From: Helicobacter canadensis MIT 98-5491
GTDB lineage: Bacteria; Campylobacterota; Campylobacteria; Campylobacterales; Helicobacteraceae
Assembly: GCF_000162575.1 (NCBI RefSeq)
Contig: NZ_CM000776.2
Location: forward strand, 810,950-874,949
Length of the DNA stretch: 64,000 bases
Direction of reading: 5' to 3'
Part shown: one piece after another, positions 35,729-45,138 of the stretch
Position numbering within the stretch: the first letter of the stretch is position 1
Layout: each line of letters starts with the position of its first letter
The notes under the pieces: model-generated
Seen by the model: the letters and a program-made list of their open reading frames with translations, nothing else
What the model was told of the DNA's origin: nothing
Database searches by the model: none
Position numbers and translations under genes: made by a program

Positions 35729-37042
35729 ATGCTAGAGTGGAATGAAAACTATTCAATTGGAATCTTAATCTTTGGGATTTTAGTTGCGATAATTTGGCTT
35801 TTGTTGTTTTTATTTTTTAATTACAGAAAGATGTTACTAGACAAAATAAAATTAGAAACAAACTTGAGAGAAAAACAAGAAAAAATTCAAGTTTTAAGTG
35901 AAGAATTAGCTAAGCAGCTTGAATATGAAGTGGCTAGGAGAATACATAGTGACCATTTATCAGAATATTTATTTGAAAATAGCTTGAATCCTATCGTGAT
36001 TGTGGAATATTCTAAAGAAGAAAAGTTTAAGATTTTAAAATACAATCAAAGCGCATTAGAGATATTGAATATTAAAATAATGAAAGAATGTTTCTTAGAA
36101 TTATTTGTGGGGCTAGAATCGCAAAAATATGCTTTAATGAAGATTAATGAGGCATTAGAAAATAAAAAGAAGCAAAATTTTAAATCTATCATAAAAAGTA
36201 AAAATGAAAATTTGCCTATGATTGTTTCTGTTCATACTTTTATTTATGAAGGTAAGTTAGCTTTATATTTCGCTTTTGTAGATATTTCAGAGATTGTAAA
36301 ATTGGAGCAGAAATTACACAACAAACAGGCTATGCTAATACAAAAAAGTAAAATGGAAGAAATGGGAAAAATGCTTGGAAATATTGCACACCAGTGGAAG
36401 CAACCACTCAACTCTCTTTTTTTATTGTGCCAAAATCTTAAAGAGATGAAGCAATTTGGAGAGCTTGATGAAGAGAGATTTGAAAAGTATATCAAAATTA
36501 TGTCCGAGCAAATTCAGTTTATGTCCAAGACTATTGATGAGTTTAGAGAATTTTTTAAGCCTTCAAAGGAGATAGAAAGATTTGGAGTTTATGAGGCAAT
36601 TAAGAATATTCTGGAGTTATTTTACAAGCTTATAGATAAGAGGATCGTAATACAGCTTGATATTGAAGAAAAAGTGAATATTTTTTCTAGTAAAAATGAA
36701 TTTCAGCAAATTATTATTGTGCTTTTGGATAATGCTATTGATGCCATTAAAGCAAGGTTTTTAAAAAATGAGATTAATGAGGGGCAAATTATCATTTCTT
36801 GTAATAAAGTGGATAAAGAAGATCAATTTTGCCTTTTAAAGATTAGGGATAATGGAGGGGGCATTAATAAAGAGATTGGAGAAAAAATTTTTGAAAGTTA
36901 TTTCACGACTAAAGAAAATGGTAATGGAATTGGACTTGCTATGGTTTTTATGATTTTAGAAAAAATGGGAGGCAGTATTGCTTATAGCAATTGCAATGAT
37001 GGGGTAGAGTTTCAAATCAAAATACCACTTGCTAAAGATTAA
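35729..37042 (+). CDS. Orphan sensor histidine kinase
   Basis: A 437-aa kinase with one N-terminal membrane helix (about residues 9-30), a coiled coil (about 35-75), a PAS-like segment (about 80-180), a HisKA dimerisation helix with His221 in GNIAHQWKQPLN, and an HATPase domain with VLLDNAIDAI (N box), IRDNGGGI and GNGIGLAMV. It lacks a periplasmic sensing domain, so the signal is probably cytoplasmic or membrane-derived. No response regulator is adjacent. The HQWKQPL form of the H box is common in epsilonproteobacterial PAS kinases. Confidence 0.88.
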   Translation: MLEWNENYSIGILIFGILVAIIWLLLFLFFNYRKMLLDKIKLETNLREKQEKIQVLSEELAKQLEYEVARRIHSDHLSEYLFENSLNPIVIVEYSKEEKFKILKYNQSALEILNIKIMKECFLELFVGLESQKYALMKINEALENKKKQNFKSIIKSKNENLPMIVSVHTFIYEGKLALYFAFVDISEIVKLEQKLHNKQAMLIQKSKMEEMGKMLGNIAHQWKQPLNSLFLLCQNLKEMKQFGELDEERFEKYIKIMSEQIQFMSKTIDEFREFFKPSKEIERFGVYEAIKNILELFYKLIDKRIVIQLDIEEKVNIFSSKNEFQQIIIVLLDNAIDAIKARFLKNEINEGQIIISCNKVDKEDQFCLLKIRDNGGGINKEIGEKIFESYFTTKENGNGIGLAMVFMILEKMGGSIAYSNCNDGVEFQIKIPLAKD

Positions 37043-37125
37043 TGGAAGTTTCTAAATTTTAAGTTATATAGAGAATTTATAAAATTTTTAAAAGAATATT
37101 CAATAAAATTAAAAATTGATTAATG

Positions 37126-37131
37126 TATAAT
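37126..37131 (+). promoter_or_regulatory. -10 box of the chemoreceptor gene
   Basis: TATAAT sits 26 bases before ATG 37158 in the 115-base spacer after the kinase gene. The chemoreceptor probably has its own transcript. No sigma-28 or sigma-54 element is evident. Confidence 0.45.
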
Positions 37132-37157
37132 TGCGTTTAAAGTTTTAGAGAATTTTT

Positions 37158-38777
37158 ATGGGAAATTTGGGGTTAGAAGAGATGAAAATTTTTAAAACAA
37201 TCCGTTCTAAGATTATTGCACTTATTGTAGTGTTTTTGGTTGTGCTTTTGGGCTTGGTGTATTTTAATTTAAATAAAGGGTTGAATAATATAGTAGAAAA
37301 TAGCTTTAGAAGTGAATTAAATAAACTTAATGCTATGCTTTTTGAAGGATTAAAAGTAGCTATGAATACAGGAGATCCTATTATTATTGGTGGCTTTATT
37401 GAGGGATCTAGAGAAGTTCCTGGAATTGTGAATATGGAAGTTTTTCCCTCCAAGAATGTTATTGAGCTTATGGGGCTTGATAAAGAATATACCAATAAAC
37501 AAGAGATTTTAGAGGTTTTTGCCAATAAAAAAGAGGTGTTGCAACCTTATGAAATCAATAAGGATAAAGGCTATGTAATGGCAAAGCCAATTATCGCAGA
37601 GGAAACCTGCCTTATGTGTCATGCAACTTCTCAAATAGGAGAGGTGCTTGGAGTTGCTGAAATGCAAATTTCAAGTAAAGAATTAGTTGAAAATTCTAAT
37701 GCCATTAAATTAAAAATTGTCTTTTATATCGTGTTTGTTGGTGTTATTTTATTGTTATTGCTTTTGTTTTTGATTAATCGTTGGGTTTTTCATCCTATTT
37801 CTAATTTATCCAATATGGCTTATGATCTCTCTCAAGGTGATGGGGATTTAACTAAGCGTTTGCCTGCAAAAAATGGGAATGAAATCTCTAAGGCAAATTC
37901 TTATATTAATGACTTTATTCAAAAAATTGGGAATATGGTTTTGAATGCCAAAGAGCTAAGTCGTCAAAATATTGCTCAAGCTAATAGGCTTTTTGTGGCT
38001 TCTAAAGAAATTAATGAGAGAATAGGGAAGTCTGTTGAAGTAGTTCAAAATAGCACTAAGCTTGGAAAAAATATTGAGAATATGTTGAATGATTCAATGA
38101 AATTAGTGCAAAAAAATACTCACAATATCCAAGAAACAACTAAGCAGCTTTTGCAAACTAAGGAAATGCTTATTCAAGTGGCTAATGATGTTCAAGAGAA
38201 TGTGAATGTGGAGCATAGTATTGCAGATAGACTTGCAATGAGTGCGCAAGAAACAGATAAAATTAAAGGCGTTTTAATAATTATTTCTGAAATTGCTGAT
38301 CAAACAAGTCTATTAGCACTTAATGCTAATATTGAAGCAGCACGGGCTGGAGAAGCAGGCAGGGGATTTGCGGTAGTGGCTGATGAGGTAAGGAAACTTG
38401 CAGAAAGGACACAAAAGAGTCTTAGTGAAATCAATGCTGTTGTGAATACTATTATTCAATCTATTAGCGATTCTAATAGTGCTATGAGTGATAATGTTCA
38501 AAAGATTAGCAAGGTTTCTGATTCTTCTATGGAAAGCACTAGAATCCTTGAGAGTAATGTTAAGGCGTTAGAGGGTTCTGTGCAGGCATCTTTGGAAACA
38601 ATGCAAAAAATGCAAGATCTTTTTTCTCATGTGAGTGAGATTCTAAAACAAGTAGGCAAAGTAGAAGGGCTTACGCAAGAAAATACTCAAAGTGTAGATT
38701 TGATTAATGAAATCACACAAGAAATTTCACAAAAAGCAAATAAGCTAAATAATCAGCTTAATTCTTTTAAATGTTAA
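37158..38777 (+). CDS. Methyl-accepting chemotaxis protein with CxxCH haem motif
   Basis: A 539-aa chemoreceptor. TM1 is at about residues 19-37; a periplasmic sensor of about 150 residues ends in a CLMCH motif (Cys151, Cys154, His155), the c-type haem attachment signature, in a DUF3365/Tll0287-like setting. TM2 is at about 185-208, then a HAMP domain and the signalling hairpin tip with [20 protein letters not shown]. It is probably a haem-based redox or gas sensor; that is inference. An alternative start is ATG 37182 (residue 9), eight codons in. Confidence 0.92.
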   Translation: MGNLGLEEMKIFKTIRSKIIALIVVFLVVLLGLVYFNLNKGLNNIVENSFRSELNKLNAMLFEGLKVAMNTGDPIIIGGFIEGSREVPGIVNMEVFPSKNVIELMGLDKEYTNKQEILEVFANKKEVLQPYEINKDKGYVMAKPIIAEETCLMCHATSQIGEVLGVAEMQISSKELVENSNAIKLKIVFYIVFVGVILLLLLLFLINRWVFHPISNLSNMAYDLSQGDGDLTKRLPAKNGNEISKANSYINDFIQKIGNMVLNAKELSRQNIAQANRLFVASKEINERIGKSVEVVQNSTKLGKNIENMLNDSMKLVQKNTHNIQETTKQLLQTKEMLIQVANDVQENVNVEHSIADRLAMSAQETDKIKGVLIIISEIADQTSLLALNANIEAARAGEAGRGFAVVADEVRKLAERTQKSLSEINAVVNTIIQSISDSNSAMSDNVQKISKVSDSSMESTRILESNVKALEGSVQASLETMQKMQDLFSHVSEILKQVGKVEGLTQENTQSVDLINEITQEISQKANKLNNQLNSFKC

Positions 38778-39760
38778 TTTTCAAAATCACTATGTGAAAA
38801 GAAATTTAGAATTTCTTCACGCATAGCGGTAGGATTAGTGATAGCATTAACCTTGCTACGAAACTCACTAGCACCTTTTAAGCCTTTGGAGTAAGCGTGG
38901 AGATTCTTGCGAAACATAATTGCTCCATAGTCCCCTCTAAATTCAATTGTTCTATCAAAGTGTTCCAAAGCGACTTGCTTTCTTAATTCAACTGATTCTT
39001 CTAGATTATTTTTAATTTGCGTAAAAATCCATGGTTTTTCAATCGCAGATCTTCCTATCATAATGCCATCAGCTCCAGTAAATTCTTGCACTTTTTTTGC
39101 CGTTTCTGGAGAGTTAATTTCGCCATTAGCAATAAGTGGATGGGGAATATTTTCTTTAATGATTTTAATTGAATCATAATCAATTTTATCTTTTTTGTAG
39201 CCATCACTCTTGGTTCTGCCATGCACCACAACATAATCAATAGGAGAATCGCTAAGGGCTTTGGCAATTTCTAAAGGGATTTTTTTGTCAAATCCTAAAC
39301 GAACTTTAACGCTAAGATAAGGAAAAAGGCTAATTTTTCTTAAAAGGTTTAGAATCTTAACTAATTTGTTTAAATCTTTGAGTAAAGAGCTTCCACTTCC
39401 GTGACTTGAGACTTTTGGAGCAGGACAGCCGCAGTTTAGATCAAGAATCTGAATAGAATCTCTAAATTGATTTAAAAATTCAACAGCCCTTTGGATAATT
39501 TCAAAATCATTCCCAGCAATTTGCAGTGCAAAAGGATTTTCAAGGGGAGATTTTTCTATCATTTTGATTGTTTTTTTATTTTGAAAAGCTAGAGCATGAA
39601 CGCTTATCATTTCGCTCACGGTAATATCTGCACCAAATTTTTTCACAACCTCTCTAAAAGGTAAATCGCTATAGCCTGCTAATGGAGCTAACATAAGGGT
39701 GTTTGGTTTGATGATAGGTTCTTTCAAATATAAGCCTTTTTTGGTGTGGGATTTTATCAT
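38774..39760 (-). CDS. dusB: tRNA-dihydrouridine synthase
   Basis: A 328-aa FMN enzyme reducing uridine in the tRNA D-loop. [17 protein letters not shown] opens the barrel, the catalytic Cys lies in [23 protein letters not shown] and [11 protein letters not shown] bind FMN and tRNA, and [12 protein letters not shown] and [15 protein letters not shown] are phosphate-binding. The DusB-type assignment is by general resemblance. It converges with the chemoreceptor gene (4-base overlap). Confidence 0.9.
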   Translation of the reverse strand: MIKSHTKKGLYLKEPIIKPNTLMLAPLAGYSDLPFREVVKKFGADITVSEMISVHALAFQNKKTIKMIEKSPLENPFALQIAGNDFEIIQRAVEFLNQFRDSIQILDLNCGCPAPKVSSHGSGSSLLKDLNKLVKILNLLRKISLFPYLSVKVRLGFDKKIPLEIAKALSDSPIDYVVVHGRTKSDGYKKDKIDYDSIKIIKENIPHPLIANGEINSPETAKKVQEFTGADGIMIGRSAIEKPWIFTQIKNNLEESVELRKQVALEHFDRTIEFRGDYGAIMFRKNLHAYSKGLKGASEFRSKVNAITNPTAMREEILNFFSHSDFEN

Positions 39761-39891
39761 AAAATTTAGAATCTTAGTATCGAATGTGGTTTTGTAATTT
39801 GTAAAAATTTTAATAAAATTTTATTAATCTTGACAAAAAATACACAAAAAGCTATTACAATTTTAAACGATATTACAAGAAAGGATAAAAA

Positions 39892-40227
39892 ATGAAAGTA
39901 AAAAAAATCATCACAGGATTTTTAATGGCGGGTTTGTTGAGTATTCCAGCGTTGGCAGATTTTGACATTAATGGGCAAATTACCCAAATTAATGATGCTA
40001 AAAAAACAATTACCATTGCAGGACCAAGTGGAAATGTGGAGATACAAGTGTTTCCTTATACAGAATTAAAAGGAGATGATTGTGGTATGTTTGGCGCATG
40101 GGATACTTATGAGAAATTTACTGCTTTAAAAGTGGGGATGTTTGTAAGTGTTGATGCAATTCCACAAGCACAAGGTATGCTTGGAGCAAAAGAGATTGAA
40201 TGGCAATGTGGTAGGAGAGCTTATTAA
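39892..40227 (+). CDS. Small periplasmic protein (DUF5666-like)
   Basis: A 111-aa secreted protein of unknown function. A clear signal peptide ends near ALA-DFDI (about residue 23). The mature part is a short beta-rich domain (FDINGQITQINDAKKTITIAG) like DUF5666/OB-type domains, with two cysteines (DDCGMF and WQCGRR) able to form a disulfide. A TTGACA at 39830 and a TACAAT at 39856 lie upstream with a wide 20-base spacer. Good AAAGGA before the ATG. It stands alone and converges with the aroB operon. Confidence 0.75.
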   Translation: MKVKKIITGFLMAGLLSIPALADFDINGQITQINDAKKTITIAGPSGNVEIQVFPYTELKGDDCGMFGAWDTYEKFTALKVGMFVSVDAIPQAQGMLGAKEIEWQCGRRAY

Positions 40228-40228
40228 T

Positions 40229-40555
40229 TTAAAAAGCAATTACTAAGCCAAATTGGCTTAAGTAGTTGCATTCTTCAAAACTAAAAGAATCTTTTGAGAC
40301 AAAAAAATAAATTTTACACCCATTCTTTAAAATTTCTGTTAGCTTTTGTTGATTTGGAATTAGCAATGAATCTAAATGACTAAAAAATATCAAAAGAAGA
40401 CTTTGAATGCGTTGGTGTTCTCTAAGTGTCGCAAAAGTATAGTCAATGGCTTCTTGCCAGTGATTTTGGTTTCCAATTACGCTAAAAGGAGTTAAAAGCT
40501 CTTTGGGAATAAAGTGTGGCGAACAAGATTCTCCAAAAATCTTATAATTCTGCAT
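40229..40555 (-). CDS. Conserved hypothetical protein of the aroB-ftsH-like operon
   Basis: A 108-aa cytosolic-looking protein with no recognised domain. The middle is helical (WQEAIDYTFATLREHQRIQSLLLIFFSH) and the end has a strand-helix-strand character (KIYFFVSKD). Its start overlaps the ftsH-like gene by 14 bases, so expression is tied to it. H. pylori has a small gene of unknown function at the same place, from memory of gene order. Confidence 0.7.
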   Translation of the reverse strand: MQNYKIFGESCSPHFIPKELLTPFSVIGNQNHWQEAIDYTFATLREHQRIQSLLLIFFSHLDSLLIPNQQKLTEILKNGCKIYFFVSKDSFSFEECNYLSQFGLVIAF

Positions 40556-42209
40556 GGATTAAATCTCTAATTTCGTGATATTCTAATTTTTCCTTAGTTA
40601 AGAGTTCTTTTTGAATTTTCTCTAAAAGATATTTGTAATTTTTAAAGAAACTTAAACGATCATTTTTGCAATCTTCTAGTATTTTTACTATATCTTTTTC
40701 GCTACCGAGTAAAAATTCTCCCATACCATAAGATTCCACCATTTTATGAGTTAGTTTTTTGGCTTCATTTAAATCATCTTTGGCATAAGAATAGCTTTCA
40801 TTATAAAGTAGCTCTAATGCGGCAATTCCAGAGAGATGAATCTTGATTTGGTTTTCTAATTCATTTTTACTTAAAAGCTCTTTATCGAGGTATTTTAGGG
40901 TATTGCTCATTAAGGCAATTTTTTCAAAAGGGATTTCAAACCAATAAGCACTAAAAGCCTTTGCGGCTTGATAGTAAGCTAGAATTTCCTTTTCTTTTTC
41001 ATCATAGCTTAGTTTTTTTCTAATCCCTACGATCACTTTATCGCGAACATTTAAAATATCTTCTTTTTGAATGGTATTAGAGTTTCGCTTGATAGCACAA
41101 AGTGCTGCTTCATTTACCAAAGAAGCAAGTGCAGCTCCACTAAAACCTACACAAAGCTTAGCGACTTCTTCATAATTAAAATCACAATTTTTATCCCTTG
41201 TGTGCACTTTTAAAATCTTAATGCGTTCTTGTAAATTAGGTAATTCTATAAAGATTCGCCGATCAAATCTCCCACTTCTAAGCAGAGCTTCATCCATTGA
41301 TTCTATGTTGTTAGTCGCTCCAATGACAATGATTCCGTTGCTATCTTCAAAGCCATCCATTTCTGTTAAAAGTTGATTGAGTGTGGTTTCACGCTCTTCA
41401 TTACGCATTCCACCGCGTGCTTTACCAACGGCATCGATTTCATCGATAAAAATAATTGCGGGTGCGTTGAGTTTGGCTTTGGTAAATAAATCATGCACTC
41501 TTTTAGCTCCCATTCCCACATAAATTTGCACAAAACTTGCACCGCTTTGATAGTAAAATGGAACTTTTGCTTCTCCTGCTAATGCTTTTGCAATGAGTGT
41601 TTTCCCAACACCAGGAGGTCCTACTAAAAGCACTCCTTTAGGAAGCTTTACGCCAAAATCTTGATATTTTTTTGGTGATTTTAGATAATCAACAATTTCC
41701 TTTAATTCCTCTTTAGCTTCTGTAATTCCTGCGACATCTTCAAAACCAAGATGAGAAGTAATGGGTTTGATATTATGTAAGAGAAAGGCTTCATTAGCAA
41801 TAGCTCGTGCTTGTTGTTGATAGCTAGAATCTTTTTGGGAGATATTTTGTGGATTTTTTTTGGATTTGCTTAAAAAGAGTAAAATAACTAAAACCAATAC
41901 AAATATTAAAAAAAATAAAAATACATTTTCTAAAATACTATTTTCTTGTGTGATTTCTAAAGGGATTGTTTGTCCAAAATTTTTTAAATCTATTGTATCT
42001 TTGGCAATTTTATAGGATTTATCATCAAGATCAAAATAAAGATAATCCCCTTTAATTTTAGCGTGAGTGGGTAAGGAATTTTGGAGTATTTTATCTAGGT
42101 GAGTTGCACTAATTAAGAGGGCATTGTCTTTTAAAGCAAAGGCAATAAAGATGATTATTGCAAGTATTAGGGTAAAAATTCCAAAATAGAGGGTTTTAAA
42201 TTTCTGCAT
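40542..42209 (-). CDS. FtsH-like AAA+ protein lacking the protease motif
   Basis: A 555-aa membrane AAA+ protein with FtsH layout: TM1 about residues 8-27, TM2 about 93-113, Walker A GPPGVGKT, pore loop FVQIYVGMG, Walker B IIFIDEIDAVG and second region ATNNIESMDEALLRSGRFDRR. The HEAGH zinc site is replaced by YQAAK in EILAYYQAAKAF, so it cannot be a zinc protease. The distal Asp (AKDDLNEAKKL) persists. It is probably an unfoldase or assembly factor, comparable to plant FtsHi proteins. Overlaps mtaB by 14 bases. Confidence 0.9.
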   Translation of the reverse strand: MQKFKTLYFGIFTLILAIIIFIAFALKDNALLISATHLDKILQNSLPTHAKIKGDYLYFDLDDKSYKIAKDTIDLKNFGQTIPLEITQENSILENVFLFFLIFVLVLVILLFLSKSKKNPQNISQKDSSYQQQARAIANEAFLLHNIKPITSHLGFEDVAGITEAKEELKEIVDYLKSPKKYQDFGVKLPKGVLLVGPPGVGKTLIAKALAGEAKVPFYYQSGASFVQIYVGMGAKRVHDLFTKAKLNAPAIIFIDEIDAVGKARGGMRNEERETTLNQLLTEMDGFEDSNGIIVIGATNNIESMDEALLRSGRFDRRIFIELPNLQERIKILKVHTRDKNCDFNYEEVAKLCVGFSGAALASLVNEAALCAIKRNSNTIQKEDILNVRDKVIVGIRKKLSYDEKEKEILAYYQAAKAFSAYWFEIPFEKIALMSNTLKYLDKELLSKNELENQIKIHLSGIAALELLYNESYSYAKDDLNEAKKLTHKMVESYGMGEFLLGSEKDIVKILEDCKNDRLSFFKNYKYLLEKIQKELLTKEKLEYHEIRDLIHAEL

Positions 42210-43467
42210 AGTTTTTATCCATTTGTGGCATAAAGCGTTGGAATGTAATCCATGAATCTTTTGTTAGTGGAGTCTTGGAAGTGATTTGAATTTTGTTGTA
42301 ATATTCATCAAAACCGCTAGCAAGATAGGAATTTTCGTTGCTTTTTACTTCTTCAATCAAGACACTAATAGGTTTGTTAGCCTTTGAGAGTTTTTGCCTA
42401 AAAGCAAAATTGTTTTCTGTAACCTTAGCTTCAATTTGTTTTTTCCGGATTTTTGAAATATCTCCAGAAACTCTTTCTTTTAGTGAAGCTGAAAAAGTCC
42501 CTGAACGAGGGCTATAAATAAAACTATGAAGATGTGTTAAAGGAAATAAAGCAAAATTGCTAAAAGCTTCTTCCCAGACTTCTTGACTCTCTTGTGGATG
42601 TCCAACGATAAAATCACTTCCCAATGCAAAGCCTTTTTTAGCTAGAGTATTAAAAAGCTCTAAATCTTTTTCAAAGGTATTTTGGCGATTCATAAGCTTT
42701 AGCATAAAAGGGGAAGTGTGCTGCAGAGCGATGTGTAAGTGTCTCTCAATTTTAGGATGATCTAAAAAATCTAAAAAATCTTGTGTAATTTGTGAGGGTT
42801 CAAGGCTTCCTAGGCGTAGTCGTTTGACTTCGGGAATTGCACAAATTGATTCTAAAAGGCTAGTTAAATTTTCATTTGAATCTTTACCCCAACTTCCCAT
42901 ATTAGTGCCAGTTAGAATAAATTCACTAAAACCATTTTGTGTAAGTTTAGTAATTTGATTGATAATTTTATTTTTCTCAAAACTTCTTGCTTTGCCTCTC
43001 ACACTAGGAATAATGCAATAAGAACACGCAAAATCACAACCCTCTTGGATTTTAATAAAAGCACGACTTTTACCAATAAAATCACTAATAATATTGCGAT
43101 CTAAACTCTCTAGATCACCCTCTAAATAAAAGTTTTGAGTGCGTTTTAAAATCTCATTGATTGATTCTTTGTAAGAATGCCCAAAAGCACCAACAATAAG
43201 TCCTTTTTGCAATAAATCTTGTCCTTGAGTTTTAACACCACATCCTGTAAAAAAGATTTTTTTACCCTCGTTTTGAAGGCGATTAATGTAGCTTCTAACT
43301 CCGCTATCAGCACCATTGGTAACGGTGCAAGAATTTACTACAATAATATCTGAATCTTCTTCATAAGGGGTTTGCGAAAAATCCTTTAAGGAATGAATCA
43401 TAACCTGTGTGTCAAAAAGGTTGGTTCGACAACCAAAGGTTTTAAAAAATACTTTAGGTTTTTGCAT
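42196..43467 (-). CDS. mtaB: tRNA t6A37 methylthiotransferase MtaB
   Basis: A 423-aa radical-SAM enzyme adding a methylthio group to t6A37 of tRNA. The N-terminal UPF0004 domain starts VFFKTFGCRTNLFDTQ with cysteines for the auxiliary cluster. The radical SAM CxxxCxxC is in EGCDFACSYCIIPSVRGKARS, and a TRAM-like domain ends the protein. Lacking the MiaB-type extension, it is placed with MtaB. Overlaps the ftsH-like gene and lies 9 bases after the mscS-type gene. Confidence 0.9.
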   Translation of the reverse strand: MQKPKVFFKTFGCRTNLFDTQVMIHSLKDFSQTPYEEDSDIIVVNSCTVTNGADSGVRSYINRLQNEGKKIFFTGCGVKTQGQDLLQKGLIVGAFGHSYKESINEILKRTQNFYLEGDLESLDRNIISDFIGKSRAFIKIQEGCDFACSYCIIPSVRGKARSFEKNKIINQITKLTQNGFSEFILTGTNMGSWGKDSNENLTSLLESICAIPEVKRLRLGSLEPSQITQDFLDFLDHPKIERHLHIALQHTSPFMLKLMNRQNTFEKDLELFNTLAKKGFALGSDFIVGHPQESQEVWEEAFSNFALFPLTHLHSFIYSPRSGTFSASLKERVSGDISKIRKKQIEAKVTENNFAFRQKLSKANKPISVLIEEVKSNENSYLASGFDEYYNKIQITSKTPLTKDSWITFQRFMPQMDKNYAEI

Positions 43468-43476
43468 AGGAAACTT

Positions 43477-45138
43477 TCATGTAAGTGGAATTGAGCCATC
43501 AGTTTTAGGCAATGTATTTGATAATTTATTGCCTTCATAAACCGTTGTGCTTGGGTAAGCAATTTTGATATTGTCTTCTTTTAAAATAAGATCAATAATT
43601 TCGGCACTTATGGCACTTCTAAGAGCTAGTGTAGCATAAGCATTAGTAAGATACCATACGGATATTCTAATCCCATTTTGTTCTAAGAGGCTAAAGACGC
43701 GTGGTTCTACATTAGTGTTTTTAAGGGTGTAGCGATCTCGTAATTTGTTGAATTGTTTTCTTGTAGATTCTGTATAGCCTTTGGCATATTTTTTTGCACA
43801 TTCTCTCGCAATATGACAAGCTTTTGCGTGATCTGAATCAAAGGTAATCGTAAAATCAATACCATCCCAAACGGTTTTAATTCCTCCATGCGTGTAGTTT
43901 GAAAACATAGTGGTAAAAACAAAGTTGTTAGGAATAAAAATAACACGACCAGCTCGGCGATTTTCAGTATAAGTTGTGAGCGTGATGTCTTCATATAGAG
44001 TAATGCGTAAAATTGAAATATCAAGCACATCACCTACATATACTGCACCTTCTTTAATAACTTTGATTCTATCGCCTGCATGCACGGAGCCACCCACAAC
44101 AATAACAATCCAACCCAAAACAGACATAAAAAGATCTTTCATTGCAATGGCTAAACCAGCAGAGGCAAATCCAAGCACGGTAACAAGATAGCCAACATTA
44201 TCTAAATAGGCAAAAAGTAAAATGAGGATAATGAGGGTAATATTTAAGAAATTAATAATTTTATTGGTGGTGTAGATTCTTTCGTTATCGTGGATATACT
44301 TTCTCACTCCAAGTTTGATAGAAAAAGCAACCCCCAAAAGAAATAAAATAGTAACGCCAATTGTGATTCCCTTAATAATTTGAGACTTAATTTGTGCGGT
44401 TAGATTATTGTTAATTTCTTCAATTTCTTTTGAAAAAATTTGCAAAGTTGTGGCAAAAATATTTTTGGTGTTTTCTAGGATTCTTAATGCATTGGTTGCA
44501 TTTTTAATCTCTTCATAAATTTGATTTGTGTTATTAAATAGGCAATAATCTGCAGCACAAATTTGTTGAATCTTTGTTTCATTGCTAGAAGATTCATAAA
44601 GAAGAAGTAAATTTTTAAGAAGTTGTTCTTTTTGTTGAAGTTGAGAGATATTTTCTTCAAGGGTTTTGTAATTTTTTTGAAGGTTTCCAAGTTCTTCGTT
44701 ATTTTTTTTGATATGAGAGAGGGCATTAATGATTAAAAGAGGGTTAGTAACATTGGGAGTTTTTTCTAATTTATTGGGTTCAATAAGTTCTTTAAAAGGT
44801 GCATCTTTATAGTTCCCAAGCAAATCTTTTTGATTTTGGAGTGCTATGAGATTTCGTTTAAGGTTATTGAGTTGGGTTTGATTTTCAAGTGTGTTTGGGG
44901 ATTCTTGAAGTGTTTGAATCTCTTTTTGGGTTTGGTTGAGATTGAAGCTAACTTGCTGATAAGCTTGATAATTTGAATATTTTTTCATCCAAATATTGTT
45001 TTGATGATTAAGAAAGTTGTTAATTTTTGTGATTTGCGAATCAATTTGTTTGATTTGCTGAATATCATCTTTGAGCTCTGCAAATAGTGGTGTTAGAGAT
45101 AAAAATAAAAGAGAAATTAAATGCAGAAGTTTTTTCAT
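43477..45138 (-). CDS. Large MscS-family mechanosensitive channel with periplasmic coiled coil
   Basis: A 553-aa MscS homologue. A signal peptide (to about residue 20) is followed by about 230 residues of Gln/Asn-rich coiled coil, expected in the periplasm. Membrane helices then lead to a pore helix (VTVLGFASAGLAIAMKDLFM) and the MscS beta domain (GDRIKVIKEGAVYVGDVLDI, VIFIPNNFVFTTMF). The layout resembles the KefA/MscK-like long channels, with fewer helices. Its start overlaps aroB by 4 bases. Confidence 0.88.
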   Translation of the reverse strand: MKKLLHLISLLFLSLTPLFAELKDDIQQIKQIDSQITKINNFLNHQNNIWMKKYSNYQAYQQVSFNLNQTQKEIQTLQESPNTLENQTQLNNLKRNLIALQNQKDLLGNYKDAPFKELIEPNKLEKTPNVTNPLLIINALSHIKKNNEELGNLQKNYKTLEENISQLQQKEQLLKNLLLLYESSSNETKIQQICAADYCLFNNTNQIYEEIKNATNALRILENTKNIFATTLQIFSKEIEEINNNLTAQIKSQIIKGITIGVTILFLLGVAFSIKLGVRKYIHDNERIYTTNKIINFLNITLIILILLFAYLDNVGYLVTVLGFASAGLAIAMKDLFMSVLGWIVIVVGGSVHAGDRIKVIKEGAVYVGDVLDISILRITLYEDITLTTYTENRRAGRVIFIPNNFVFTTMFSNYTHGGIKTVWDGIDFTITFDSDHAKACHIARECAKKYAKGYTESTRKQFNKLRDRYTLKNTNVEPRVFSLLEQNGIRISVWYLTNAYATLALRSAISAEIIDLILKEDNIKIAYPSTTVYEGNKLSNTLPKTDGSIPLT

